DNA of 56,776 nt from positions 103,912 through 160,687 of the forward strand of contig DGYK01000069.1 in assembly GCA_002398365.1 (NCBI GenBank), given 5' to 3'. The translations under genes were made by a program, and so were the position numbers. Source of the stretch: Flammeovirgaceae bacterium UBA5008. Its GTDB lineage: Bacteria > Bacteroidota > Bacteroidia > Cytophagales > Cyclobacteriaceae. Numbering within the stretch: position 1 is the first letter of the stretch; the number at the start of each line of letters is the position of its first letter. The notes beneath the pieces were generated by a model. That model was given only the letters and a program-made list of their open reading frames with translations. It had not been told where the DNA came from and did no database searches. Below, in pieces: positions 8,193-16,778 of this stretch.

Positions 8193-8741
8193 CTAAGCGG
8201 ATTTAGGGTTCACATTTTCCTGCGCGGGCAAAAAAACCTTTCTGCGCAGCAAACCAGCTGTAATCAATGAAATAATTAACCCCACCGGAAAAATTTCAAT
8301 CAGCGTAACACCAAAGCGAATCGGAAAATTGGTTTTATAAACCTCATATTGCTCATCGATTTTCTTCAGCTCTGCTTCAGTAGCTCCTTTTTCTTTTAGC
8401 TTCGTCACATATTCCTGCGCCATCTTATTCACATAATCGGGCGACATCCGATGAAACGAAATCTCCCATGCCAGCGCATACATCACCGAGGCGACTAGCG
8501 TAATCAATATGCCCACCAAAAATCCTTTACCAAAACTTATTACGCCCTGCGCATGTTGGTCGCGAAACGACTTCACTCCAACAAAAATCAACGACAGCGC
8601 CACCACCATCGTGGTGTAGCCAACAAACTCGCCATTCTTAATATCCAGCGTGCCTTGTTCATACAGCGGCATCGTAATCAGCATCATGCCGCCCACAATG
8701 GCTCCGGCAATCAACCCATAAACCAGTACTATTTTTTTCAT
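8193..8741 (-). CDS. DUF4199 family membrane protein
   Basis: A 182-residue integral membrane protein with four hydrophobic segments (about 4-24, 41-56, 73-92 and 147-165). A charged extramembrane stretch (about 104-140, rich in Lys and Glu) lies between TM3 and TM4. The start MKKIVLVYGLIAGAIVGGMMLI is typical of DUF4199, a family common in Bacteroidota. The function is unknown. It lies downstream of a membrane-anchored LuxR regulator after a 130-base gap, and upstream of DUF1801. Confidence 0.78.
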   Translation of the reverse strand: MKKIVLVYGLIAGAIVGGMMLITMPLYEQGTLDIKNGEFVGYTTMVVALSLIFVGVKSFRDQHAQGVISFGKGFLVGILITLVASVMYALAWEISFHRMSPDYVNKMAQEYVTKLKEKGATEAELKKIDEQYEVYKTNFPIRFGVTLIEIFPVGLIISLITAGLLRRKVFLPAQENVNPKSA

Positions 8742-8871
8742 AAGCTTTTTGTTTTTTGCTCAAATCAAGCCCAATCGGGGGCCAAAGCCTTCACCCGAAA
8801 GGATGATTTCAAGAAATTTACGGGAAATAGTACGAAAGTGGGAGCCAATTTTGGCCAACACGCACCTTTAA

Positions 8872-9300
8872 TTAAGGTATCAGGCTCAGCTCTTTCGCTT
8901 TTTGAATGGCCTGCGTTCTGCGGCTCACCTCCAGTTTCAGAAAAAGATTAGACGTATGGGTCTTCACGGTATTCAGCGACACAAACAACTTGTCGGCAAT
9001 TTCCTGGTTCGACAGCCCCTTCGCCATCCATTCCAACACCTCGTGTTCGCGTTTGCTGATGCCCAAGCGATCGAGCTCGCGTTCGTTAAAAACAAAATCC
9101 GCGCTCATCTTTACCACCACCACTTTTTTACGCGTCAGGCGAAAGCCCGCCCAAATACCCAAGCCTGTGAACAGAATCGCAATCACGGCCAGATAAAATT
9201 CGAGCGCTAGGTCTTTGGCAAAAAATTGGTACTCCAGGTATTTCAACAAAAACACCAGCACCGCCAGCGAAGCCCCGTAAATCAGAATTATTTTCTTCAC
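8872..9300 (-). CDS. Membrane-anchored LuxR-type transcriptional regulator
   Basis: A 142-residue protein with two N-terminal membrane segments (about 4-20 and 34-54) and a C-terminal LuxR/GerE helix-turn-helix (about 78-138). The block ISKREHEVLEWMAKGLSNQEIADKLFVSLNTVKTH is textbook for the DNA-binding domain. There is no receiver or sensor domain. The order is reversed compared with classic response regulators, so DNA binding would occur from the inner membrane. The leftward DUF4199/DUF1801/VOC genes are candidate targets by position only. Confidence 0.85.
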   Translation of the reverse strand: MKKIILIYGASLAVLVFLLKYLEYQFFAKDLALEFYLAVIAILFTGLGIWAGFRLTRKKVVVVKMSADFVFNERELDRLGISKREHEVLEWMAKGLSNQEIADKLFVSLNTVKTHTSNLFLKLEVSRRTQAIQKAKELSLIP

Positions 9301-9311
9301 ACGGCTAATCT

Positions 9312-9350
9312 ACAAAAAAGAAAACCACCCAATTTTAAGTTGAGTGGTTG
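9312..9350 (-). terminator. Rho-independent terminator downstream of rhlE
   Basis: Read leftward, a stem (AACCAC...GTGGTT, about 9 pairs with one mismatch, 9322-9349) is followed by a T-rich tract (complement of the A run at 9314-9321). It ends transcription arriving from rhlE before the LuxR gene. Confidence 0.65.
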
Positions 9351-9365
9351 TATAAAATTTTCTTG

Positions 9366-9504
9366 GGGGCATGTCCACCGTCAGCGCAAGCAAGCTAAGC
9401 ACTGGCGGTGGCCACCGGGCTTTTCGCTATATGCTCCCTCGTTCACGTGCACAGTAAATTACAAGCTCACAGTCTCGGGAAGCATGCCGCTTCAATCCCT
9501 TGCC
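9366..9504 (-). repeat. Dispersed intergenic repeat, copy C (degenerate)
   Basis: On the minus strand this copy has a core like those at 16618 and 39068: GGCAAGGGATTGAAGCGG (15 of 18 bases as in copy B), a variable middle, then TAGCGAAAAGCC. After that come GGTGGC, GCTTAGC and CATGCCCC, which copy A also has in the same order. The tail can fold into a stem (CCACCG.../...CGGTGG). It fills most of the gap between rhlE and the LuxR gene. It carries no coding potential that I trust. Confidence 0.6.
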
Positions 9505-9568
9505 CTCGCCCGCTTATCGTTCAGTGTCACACACAAGGTGTGCTTTTCAAAATAGTACAGCAACTAAA

Positions 9569-10846
9569 TTAGTCGCGTCTTTGATTGCGACCGCTCCATT
9601 GTTTCTTCGGTGCACCTGAGCGTTGGCCCGAGCGTTGACCTCCATCGGGTCTTTTACCACGATTGAAAGAACCGCGCTCTTTGGGTTGTGGTGTAAATGT
9701 GGCATTCGGATCCAACGGATACGGATGATCCGTCACCACCGGCACCTGTTTGCCAATCAGCTTTTGAATGTCGCGTAAAAATTCTTTTTCCTCGGCATCA
9801 CAAAACGACAATGATTGTCCCGATGCTCCTGCCCGGCCCGTGCGACCAATGCGATGCACGTACGTCTCCGGGATATTCGGCAATTCGTAGTTAATCACAG
9901 TCGACAAATCATCGACATCAATACCACGTGCTGCAATATCCGTTGCCACCAATACGCGAGTATGTTGTGCTTTGAAATTAGTGAGTGCACGCTGGCGCGC
10001 ATTCTGTGATTTGTTTCCATGAATCGCCTCGGCTTTGATTCCTACTTTAGTCAGGTCTTTCACCACACGATCAGCTCCGTGCTTCGTGCGTGTGAAAACC
10101 AAAGCGGTTACAATCGACTTGTCTTTCAACAAATGCAACAACAGCGACTTCTTATCTTTCTTATCGACAAAATACATCGACTGCTTGATCGTATTCGCAG
10201 TAGACGAAACCGGAGTCACTTCTACGCGTGATGGATTCGTAAGAATCGAATTAGCCAGCGATGAAATTTCCTTCGGCATGGTAGCCGAAAAGAAAAGCGT
10301 TTGTCGTTTCGTGGGCAGCTTGGCAATCACTTTTTTCACATCGTGAATAAAACCCATGTCCAACATGCGGTCTGCTTCATCCAACACAAATATTTTGATC
10401 TGATCGAGTTTGATGTAACGTTGGTTCATCAAATCCAACAAGCGGCCGGGCGTAGCAATTAAAATATCGACACCGGCACGCAAAGCATCGGTTTGTGCTT
10501 TTTGTGAAACGCCACCAAAAACCACGGTGTGGCGCAAGCGTAAATGACGTCCATAGGCAGCAAAACTTTCATCGATCTGTATAGCCAACTCGCGCGTGGG
10601 CGTCAGGATCAATGCTTTGATTCCTTCCGGTGCTTTTTTAAACAACTCATCCTGATGGAGCAATTGCAAAATCGGTATAGCGAAGGCTGCGGTTTTTCCG
10701 GTGCCGGTTTGTGCGCAGCCGAGTAAATCTTTTCGTTCCAGTAAAATAGGGATGGCCTGCTCTTGAATAGGTGTGGGCTTGGTATAGCCTTCCGTTTTTA
10801 AAGCCCGCAGGATAGGCTCAATGAGACTTAATTTTTCAAATGACAT
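9569..10846 (-). CDS. rhlE: DEAD-box ATP-dependent RNA helicase, RhlE type
   Basis: A 425-residue RNA helicase for remodelling RNA in ribosome assembly or cold adaptation. In order: the Q-motif region (FEKLSLIEPILRAL...TPIQ), Walker A AQTGTGKT (45-52), PTRELA, TPGRLLDL, the DEAD box VLDEADRMLDMGF (156-159), SAT (187-189), ARGIDV and HRIGRTGRAG. The C-terminal 50 residues are basic and rich in Gly, Arg and Gln, as in RhlE proteins that grip RNA. The 5' side has an about 95-base leader with a candidate -7 element. A terminator lies downstream past a repeat copy. Confidence 0.93.
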   Translation of the reverse strand: MSFEKLSLIEPILRALKTEGYTKPTPIQEQAIPILLERKDLLGCAQTGTGKTAAFAIPILQLLHQDELFKKAPEGIKALILTPTRELAIQIDESFAAYGRHLRLRHTVVFGGVSQKAQTDALRAGVDILIATPGRLLDLMNQRYIKLDQIKIFVLDEADRMLDMGFIHDVKKVIAKLPTKRQTLFFSATMPKEISSLANSILTNPSRVEVTPVSSTANTIKQSMYFVDKKDKKSLLLHLLKDKSIVTALVFTRTKHGADRVVKDLTKVGIKAEAIHGNKSQNARQRALTNFKAQHTRVLVATDIAARGIDVDDLSTVINYELPNIPETYVHRIGRTGRAGASGQSLSFCDAEEKEFLRDIQKLIGKQVPVVTDHPYPLDPNATFTPQPKERGSFNRGKRPDGGQRSGQRSGAPKKQWSGRNQRRD

Positions 10847-10946
10847 AATTGATTTTTGTAATAAAGAGACTGAAGTTATTCTTGACGCCTCTTGGAATGA
10901 TCGAACCGATGAACGGTTTTATACGTGAACTTTGAGGAGTGATACG

Positions 10947-10954
10947 CAAAGGTA
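10947..10954 (-). promoter_or_regulatory. Candidate -7 element for rhlE
   Basis: The minus-strand octamer TACCTTTG fits TAnnTTTG. Transcription would start near 10940, giving a leader of roughly 95 bases, longer than for most genes here. A long leader is common for cold-shock helicase mRNAs. No -33 TTG is evident. Confidence 0.35.
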
Positions 10955-10985
10955 GCGATAATAAATGACTATCTATCATGTTAAA

Positions 10986-12377
10986 TTACCAGACATACGT
11001 AGCCACCTCGCCCGCTGCCAGCGAAGTATTCACATATCTACTGCCCCATTGCAAGGTAAACTCCTGTGCAGTGGTGTGATCATTTACGATAACAATCACT
11101 TTTTTCCCTTGCGGTGTTACAAAAGCCACGTGATGCAATGGATCGGTTTTCGATGACTCCACCCGCACCGAACCGGCCGGCACAAACTTCGAGGCATGAG
11201 CAATGATGTAATACGAAACATTTCGAGTAATCGTGCTATCCACAGTTATCGCACCTTGACACAGCGTACAACCTCCATCATCCGTATGCGGATTGAAATT
11301 TTTGTCAGCTGCTAAGTTCCATTCTAAAATTACTTTACACCCTTCGCGGGTTGCGCCAACAATAATGTTCTTTGTATGCCATTGCAAGTCTCCTGCAAAC
11401 TCTCCCTTTCCAGACGTCCACTGCTCGGTGAAATAAAGATTTTTATCAGGATGTGCTTTTCGTACTTCACCCAACGCACTCACCTCTCCCAAATACAAAT
11501 GAAACGCGCTGCCATCCACAAATTTTCGGGTAACCGAATCATTCAAAATTGAGATTGGATATTGTGGATGATCGGCATTGTGATCAAATAATACTATGCC
11601 GGAGCGGAGGCCCGCTGCTTGCAGGGCGGGTCCAAAATTCTCTTTTATGAATAGCGATTGCTCTTCTGCCGTCATCAACATGCTCGGTGTGTTGTTTGGG
11701 TTCTCCGGCTCATTTTGAATTGTTAATGTGTGTATTTCGATTCCCTCGGCTTTCATCGCTTGCAGATATTTCACGAAATAATTCGCGTAAGCAGGATAAA
11801 ATTTCTTTAGCAAACTTCCGCCCTTCGCACGTTGGTTGTCTTTCATCCACACCGGTGCCGACCATGGGCTGGCCATGATCTTAACCGAAGGGTTGATTTT
11901 CAAAATCGCTTTCAGCACTGGAATTAAATTCTCTTGATCGGGTGCTATGCTAAATTTTTTCAATTCCGGATCTGCTTCGCGAGGAGCCAAATCATCATAC
12001 GAAAAAACATGATCATCTAAATCAGATGCCCCCACGCTGATCCGCAAATAACTAATGCCGATTCCATTAATCGGATCAAACAACTCGCGCAATAAATTCT
12101 GTCGATCTTCTTCCTTCATCTTTTGCTGAATCAGGTACGCGCTTCCTCCCGTAAGGGCATATCCAAATCCATCCATCGTTTGAAACCGCTGAGTGGTATC
12201 AATGGAAATAATGGTTTTGGAAGAAGCGTTTGAAGCAAACGGCTCGGTAGAGGACTCCAATAGTTTCGCGCGATCTCCGGTGGTTCGCCAAACGGAAACA
12301 GATGAAGTGGTCGCATCTTTCTGATCGCAAGCAATGAAACAAACGGCCAGCAAAAAAAGTAGCAGTGATTTACCCAT
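10986..12377 (-). CDS. Glycoside hydrolase family 30 lipoprotein
   Basis: A 463-residue beta-glycosidase of the GH30 (glucosylceramidase/endo-beta-1,6-glucanase-like) family. The N-terminus is a lipoprotein signal peptide with Cys17 (FIAC). The (beta/alpha)8 domain starts with QTMDGFGYALTGGSA (about 66-80) and carries the acid/base Glu223 in QNEPENP and the nucleophile Glu318 in FTEQW. A C-terminal beta-sandwich follows (about 390-463). It is likely on the cell surface or in the periplasm, cleaving beta-1,6-glucan or a similar glycan; subfamily and substrate are not decidable by eye. It follows yhhN on the same strand with a 24-base gap. Confidence 0.88.
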   Translation of the reverse strand: MGKSLLLFLLAVCFIACDQKDATTSSVSVWRTTGDRAKLLESSTEPFASNASSKTIISIDTTQRFQTMDGFGYALTGGSAYLIQQKMKEEDRQNLLRELFDPINGIGISYLRISVGASDLDDHVFSYDDLAPREADPELKKFSIAPDQENLIPVLKAILKINPSVKIMASPWSAPVWMKDNQRAKGGSLLKKFYPAYANYFVKYLQAMKAEGIEIHTLTIQNEPENPNNTPSMLMTAEEQSLFIKENFGPALQAAGLRSGIVLFDHNADHPQYPISILNDSVTRKFVDGSAFHLYLGEVSALGEVRKAHPDKNLYFTEQWTSGKGEFAGDLQWHTKNIIVGATREGCKVILEWNLAADKNFNPHTDDGGCTLCQGAITVDSTITRNVSYYIIAHASKFVPAGSVRVESSKTDPLHHVAFVTPQGKKVIVIVNDHTTAQEFTLQWGSRYVNTSLAAGEVATYVW

Positions 12378-12401
12378 GATGATTTATTAAAAGATGAATT
12401 C

Positions 12402-13082
12402 TTAAAGTTCTCGTTCGTGGGCCAATGCTCCGGCCACAATCAGGTATTGCGCTAGGCAATAGGTAAACATTATCAACACACCGGCTCCACTAAATGGCTG
12501 CAAAAATTTATTAATCGCCAAGACCGAATCGGAAATTATAAAACAGATAGCGCCAGTAAATATCAGTGCAAAACTAGCTGTGTTAGTGCGACCAAAACGA
12601 AACAATGCATTTAGTGCCATCAGCGTTAACACCAAAGCATACACCATCACAGGCACGCGCAAATCACCCAGTGCAGGACTGAGAACAGCCACGAGCCCCG
12701 TACCTGCCAAAATAATTGGCACCGAATATCTAACCTTCTGTGTGCCCAATAATTCTTTGGACTTGTCCGCAATCATTAATTGACGATAACAAAGAATGTA
12801 AATCACATGCCCGATCAGAAAGGCGACCAGCCCGCCTATAAAAAACAAACCATTCTTCCCTTGAAAAATCAGCAGCACATCTCCGGCCCAACAAAAGAAG
12901 AGCGCACCTACAAATAACATCGATCGAACCGGTGAATGAACATAGTAGTGCGCAATCAAACTGAGCATGATCAACGGTTTTGCAAAAAGATGCACCGCTT
13001 CCCAAGCCATCAAGTTCGCCATTATCTCAACAGTTGATGCAGCGAAAAATAAAATAAGCCAACCTGTTTTTTTACTGGGCAT
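12402..13082 (-). CDS. YhhN family membrane protein (lysoplasmalogenase-like)
   Basis: A 226-residue protein of about eight membrane segments with YhhN features: KPLIMLSLIAHYY near residue 35, FCWAGDVLLIF near 63 and GAICFIISDSVLAINKF near 178, where the Asp residues are conserved and probably catalytic. Relatives include lysoplasmalogenase (TMEM86), which hydrolyses the vinyl-ether bond of lysoplasmalogens. Activity in this organism is inferred only. The ATG lies inside the 3' end of the MFS gene (11-base overlap), so coupling is likely. Confidence 0.82.
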   Translation of the reverse strand: MPSKKTGWLILFFAASTVEIMANLMAWEAVHLFAKPLIMLSLIAHYYVHSPVRSMLFVGALFFCWAGDVLLIFQGKNGLFFIGGLVAFLIGHVIYILCYRQLMIADKSKELLGTQKVRYSVPIILAGTGLVAVLSPALGDLRVPVMVYALVLTLMALNALFRFGRTNTASFALIFTGAICFIISDSVLAINKFLQPFSGAGVLIMFTYCLAQYLIVAGALAHEREL

Positions 13083-14247
13083 AACGTGTACGGTGTTTGG
13101 TCATTAAATAAAAGGAAGCAACCGCACAGAGCGAAGCACACACTACGAATGTAATGAAAAATTGAGACGAATCATTTCCATAAATCCAGGCAGAAACAAA
13201 AGCACCCAGCCCAATACCCATTTCCATGAAAATGTAAAAGAAAGCAATGCCGCGGCCACGATGCTGGTCATCACACAAATCGGTGGTCCATGCCAATAAC
13301 GTGGGCGAAGTGGATCCTTGCGCAAAGCCGTACAACACACAACCAATAATTAATTGTTCGGGGGTAGTAGAGGTACCAATGGTCACCATTGCAATAATCA
13401 TCAACGGAACAGATAATTTTAAGACGGCAATACGTCCGTAACGGTCAGATGCTTTTCCGGCTATCAATCGAATGACCAGCGAAGCAATAGTTATGGAAGT
13501 GAACAATAAACCCTTGCTCATAATATTGACATGCTTTCCAAAGTCAGGCATGAGGGTAAACACTGCACCATAGGAGAAAGCAGTTAAGAGCATGACAAAT
13601 GCAGGTGCCAGCACAAGCGGCTCATACACATCTGCTGGCTTGATTTTTAAAAAACGCCAGGTGAGTTCTTTCTTTTCGCGAAGTGTTTCGTTCACCTGCA
13701 TCATAATGAGCACGGAAAGAAATGCAAAAGTCGCTGACAGATAAAACAGTGCATTGAAGCCAAAATTTGACACTACTAAATCACTAATGCCCGGACCTCC
13801 GGCCATGCCAAGTGCACCGGCTGTGCCTACCCATCCCATTGCTTCTCCACGTTTATTCGATGGAATTGTATCTGTAATGTAAGCGGCCACACCCGTGGGT
13901 GAGAATCCGGTAGAGAATCCATGCAACAATCGAAGCATCAAAAATCCGGCAACGGTGGTGAGAACAGGATACAACAAACTACAAATCAAACACACAATTC
14001 CTCCTACCATCATCACCGGCTTGCGACCGAGCATATCGGTAAGCTTGCCGCTAAATGGACGCGAAGCCATGGCGGTGAGTGTGAATAATGAAATGATCAA
14101 TCCTTTAAATTCGCCTCCACCCATCTTAGTGAGAAAGTCGGGCAACTCAGGAATGAGCATATTGAAACTTGCGAAAAAAAGAATGGTGCTCAAGCAGAGC
14201 AACCAAAATCGCGATGAGTAAGCGTGTGAAGAATTTTGCTTAGTCAT
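13072..14247 (-). CDS. MFS transporter
   Basis: A 391-residue major facilitator with 12 predicted membrane segments. It has the MFS signature between TM2 and TM3 (GKLTDMLGRKPVMMVGG) and a weaker repeat in the second half (GKASDRYGR). I placed the start at ATG 14247 (MTKQNSSHAYSSRF) because the 17 residues available upstream are basic, lie within prfB and are unlike a MFS start. This ATG overlaps the end of prfB by 8 bases, showing coupling. It resembles drug or sugar efflux carriers; the substrate is unknown. Confidence 0.85.
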   Translation of the reverse strand: MTKQNSSHAYSSRFWLLCLSTILFFASFNMLIPELPDFLTKMGGGEFKGLIISLFTLTAMASRPFSGKLTDMLGRKPVMMVGGIVCLICSLLYPVLTTVAGFLMLRLLHGFSTGFSPTGVAAYITDTIPSNKRGEAMGWVGTAGALGMAGGPGISDLVVSNFGFNALFYLSATFAFLSVLIMMQVNETLREKKELTWRFLKIKPADVYEPLVLAPAFVMLLTAFSYGAVFTLMPDFGKHVNIMSKGLLFTSITIASLVIRLIAGKASDRYGRIAVLKLSVPLMIIAMVTIGTSTTPEQLIIGCVLYGFAQGSTSPTLLAWTTDLCDDQHRGRGIAFFYIFMEMGIGLGAFVSAWIYGNDSSQFFITFVVCASLCAVASFYLMTKHRTRYAQ

Positions 14248-15341
14248 TCTTTGTAGACGCCTCTTGATCTTCCAGCAAATATGCTTTGATAAAAGCATCT
14301 AAGTCGCCATCCAAAACCGATTGCGCATCGTGGCTTTCCACTCCAGTGCGCGCATCTTTCACCAACTTATACGGATGCAACACATAGTTACGTATCTGCG
14401 AACCAAAATCGATTTTCATTTTTCCGGCTTCTACTTTATCACGGGCCGCGTTCCGCTTCTCCATTTCGCGCTGATATAATTTTGATTTCAGCATTTGCAT
14501 GGCACGTTCCCGGTTGGCATGTTGGCTGCGTTCTACCTGACAAACAATCACAATTCCGGAAGGCTTGTGCGTCAACTGCACTTTCGTTTCCACTTTGTTT
14601 ACGTTCTGTCCACCGGCACCACCGGAGCGAGATGTTTGAATTTCGATGTCAGCGGGATTCACTTCAATCTCGATGGTGTTATCTACTTTCGGATAAACAA
14701 AAACCGAAGCGAAAGAAGTATGTCTTCGTTGATTAGAATCAAACGGAGAAATGCGCACCAACCGATGCACTCCTATTTCTGATTTCAATTTGCCGTAGGC
14801 AAACGGGCCTTCAATTTCTAATGTAGCAGATTTTATTCCGGCCACCTCGCCTGCCTGATAGTCGATCTGCGAAACTTTGTAGCCATTTTTTTCGCCCCAC
14901 ATGATGTACATGCGGTTGATCATATCGGCCCAGTCATTGCTCTCGGTACCGCCTGCTCCCGGGTTGATCTCGAGCACCGCACTGAGTTGATCTTCTTCTT
15001 TACTCAGCATTTTTTTGAACTCCAAATCTTCAACCGCTTTAGCCACTTTGGGATACTCCAAATCGAGTTCTTCTTCAGATACATCTCCTGCTTCGTGGAA
15101 TTCATTCAGCACTTCTAAATCATCCACCAGTTTGCTGACTTGCGCGTATGCATCGGTCCAGATTTTTTTGGATCGAATGTTTTTGAGGAGAAGTTCTGCT
15201 TCTTTGGGTTTGTTCCAGAAGTCGGCCTGGTGGGTAATACGTTCTTCGTCTTGTATTTCTACAATTTTACGGTCGTAGTCAAAGATACCGCCTGAGGGCG
15301 GCAACACGGATTTTGAGGTCCTTTAATTGTTCGGAGGTCAT
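14240..15341 (-). CDS. prfB: Peptide chain release factor 2 (programmed +1 frameshift)
   Basis: RF2 recognises UGA and UAA stop codons and releases the finished peptide. The gene starts at ATG 15341 and reads MTSEQLKDLKIRVAALRRYL, then meets an in-frame TGA at 15281-15279. The main frame continues +1 from GAC 15280 to the stop at 14240, giving a 366-residue protein. The tripeptide anticodon SPF is in RISPFDSNQRRHTSF, and the catalytic GGQ is in GGAGGQNVNK. The short frame-zero part is needed for a normal N-terminus, so an annotation starting at 15307 would be wrong. RF2 regulates itself: low RF2 favours frameshifting. The end overlaps the MFS start. Confidence 0.95.
15278..15294 (-). other. 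Programmed +1 frameshift site of prfB
   Basis: On the minus strand the sequence AGGCGGTATCTTTGAC combines a Shine-Dalgarno-like AGGCGG, the slippery CTT and the stop TGA followed by C. It is nearly the same as the E. coli prfB site. The ribosome pauses at TGA when RF2 is scarce and slips one base forward. Confidence 0.93.
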
Positions 15342-15360
15342 TTCAGAAATTATTAAGCTA

Positions 15361-15368
15361 CAAAAGTA
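15361..15368 (-). promoter_or_regulatory. Candidate -7 element for prfB
   Basis: The minus-strand octamer TACTTTTG matches TAnnTTTG and would place the transcript start about 14 bases before the prfB ATG. No clear -33 TTG is seen. Confidence 0.45.
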
Positions 15369-15421
15369 AGAAACCGGAAAGGTTTATGAAAGTTTTAGAG
15401 TAGATGAAACGTACGAATGAA

Positions 15422-15934
15422 TCAATTGGAAGGTAAATAATAATGCGACTTGTAATCAATTGTACGAATGGTGATTCCACGACTTACTTTTCGATACTTT
15501 GGTTTGATCAATAAGGCTAACGTGCCAACTCCGGCAACTCCCAGCGCAATTTGATTGCTTTCATCAAATCCGCTCTTGTTGGATCCAAACAATACATTGG
15601 CCTGATCGATGGCAATGTAACCCAACCCACCAGCCAACATCAATGCGCCAAATTTCTTGAGAAATGTCGAATGGCGTTGTCCACGCAGGCTTACTTTTCT
15701 TATTTGAAGAAATGGAATAGTATCGAGTGCCGAGGTGACCAGCGAAAAATCACGCAGTTCTGTGATATATCCTTCTACCTTCTTTCCATTCGACAGCTTG
15801 AACAAAAAGCGATCGCCTTCGGTAAATCGTAATAGCACATGATCGCCACGCAAGAAAACGAGTTGCTTTTGCGCGTACCCAGCCATGCCTGAGAAAAGGA
15901 TCGAAATGAAAATATAGACGGCTAAAAGTTTCAT
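15422..15934 (-). CDS. Secreted protein of unknown function
   Basis: A 170-residue protein with a signal peptide (about 1-21, ending AGYAQ). The mature N-terminal part (22-90) is beta-rich and asks to be read as a small barrel-like domain (VLLRFTEGDRFLFKLSNGKKVEGYI). It is followed by two hydrophobic stretches (about 93-109 and 127-141) and a basic tail. I do not recognise a family. It directly follows the adenosyltransferase gene (stop and start practically abut at 15935), so the two are likely one transcript, though no functional link is obvious. Confidence 0.65.
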   Translation of the reverse strand: MKLLAVYIFISILFSGMAGYAQKQLVFLRGDHVLLRFTEGDRFLFKLSNGKKVEGYITELRDFSLVTSALDTIPFLQIRKVSLRGQRHSTFLKKFGALMLAGGLGYIAIDQANVLFGSNKSGFDESNQIALGVAGVGTLALLIKPKYRKVSRGITIRTIDYKSHYYLPSN

Positions 15935-16483
15935 TCACATTCTGGGTTTCCAGGCCGTTTCTTCAATCTGAAGTTCGTGTGCCATGCTCCGGCATAAAAC
16001 GAAAAGATAGTCTGACAGACGATTGAGGTATTGGATCACAAGCGGGTCCACCTTTTCATGTTGATTGAGCGCAATAGTCAACCGCTCGGCTCTTCGACAA
16101 ACAGTGCGTGCCACATGGCCGAATGATACAGATGGATGCCCACCCGGCAGTACAAAAAATTTCATAGGCGGCAATTGCGTATCCATTGCATCAATTTCTT
16201 GTTCTAGTTGTGTTATGTCAGATGGAGCGAGTGCGGGAATTTTCACTTTGGTATTTCCCGGCTCAGTAGCCAGTATGGAACCAATCGTGAAGAGTCTGTC
16301 TTGCACTTCGATGAGAATCTCTTTGCGATTTTGATTAACGGGTTGATCGCGCACCAGACCGATGTATGAATTTAATTCATCGATCGTACCATAGGTATCG
16401 ATGCGTAAATCGGCTTTTGAAACGCGCTTACCGCCAAATAGTGCGGTGGTACCTTCATCTCCTGTCTTCGTATAAATTTTCAC
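15935..16483 (-). CDS. Cob(I)alamin adenosyltransferase, PduO type
   Basis: This enzyme transfers the adenosyl group of ATP to cob(I)alamin to make coenzyme B12. The 182 residues show the PduO/MMAB pattern: TKTGDEGTTALFGGKRVSK at the N-terminus (ATP binding), DTYGTIDELNSYIGL, and late CRRAERLTIAL with Arg and Glu contacting ATP. The length fits a single-domain PduO protein. It is the first gene of its leftward unit, with the repeat copy A upstream. B12-dependent enzymes are not in the window. Confidence 0.9.
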   Translation of the reverse strand: MKIYTKTGDEGTTALFGGKRVSKADLRIDTYGTIDELNSYIGLVRDQPVNQNRKEILIEVQDRLFTIGSILATEPGNTKVKIPALAPSDITQLEQEIDAMDTQLPPMKFFVLPGGHPSVSFGHVARTVCRRAERLTIALNQHEKVDPLVIQYLNRLSDYLFVLCRSMAHELQIEETAWKPRM

Positions 16484-16617
16484 CGGCTCAGCTATTTAAT
16501 AAAACAAATGCGCTCACTGTATGTGGCGGAATAGTGTGTGGAATTGGATACAAAGTACTGGTTTAAAAATCAAAGTTCAAACTATTGGAAGCGGCATCTA
16601 CGCGTGTGAAACGGGCA

Positions 16618-16709
16618 AGCGATTGTAGCGGAAAGACTGCCCTATGCGGTAGCGGCATGCAGGCTTGAAGCGAAAACCGCGGTGGCTTTGCGCAGCTTAG
16701 CCATGCCCC
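16618..16709 (+). repeat. Dispersed intergenic repeat, copy A
   Basis: It starts with AGCGATTGTAGCGGAAA, identical over 17 bases to the copy at 39068. A GC-rich imperfect hairpin (CCTATGC.../...GCATGCAGG) follows, then GAAGCGAAAACCGC, GGTGGC, GCTTAGC and CATGCCCC. It occupies most of the 295-base gap between the adenosyltransferase and gcvT, which are transcribed away from each other. The rest of the gap holds the gcvT promoter. Confidence 0.7.
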
Positions 16710-16727
16710 AAAATACAGTATCAGCGG

Positions 16728-16760
16728 TTGCTTAATTGTGACAAACAGTTGCTACTTTTG
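16728..16760 (+). promoter_or_regulatory. gcvT promoter (TTG-N22-TACTTTTG)
   Basis: TTG at 16728-16730 and TACTTTTG at 16753-16760 fit the Bacteroidota -33/-7 pattern with a 22-base spacer. Transcription would begin near 16766, about 13 bases before the ATG at 16779. That leaves no room for a glycine riboswitch. Confidence 0.6.
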
Positions 16761-16778
16761 CCGACAAATTTATATACC

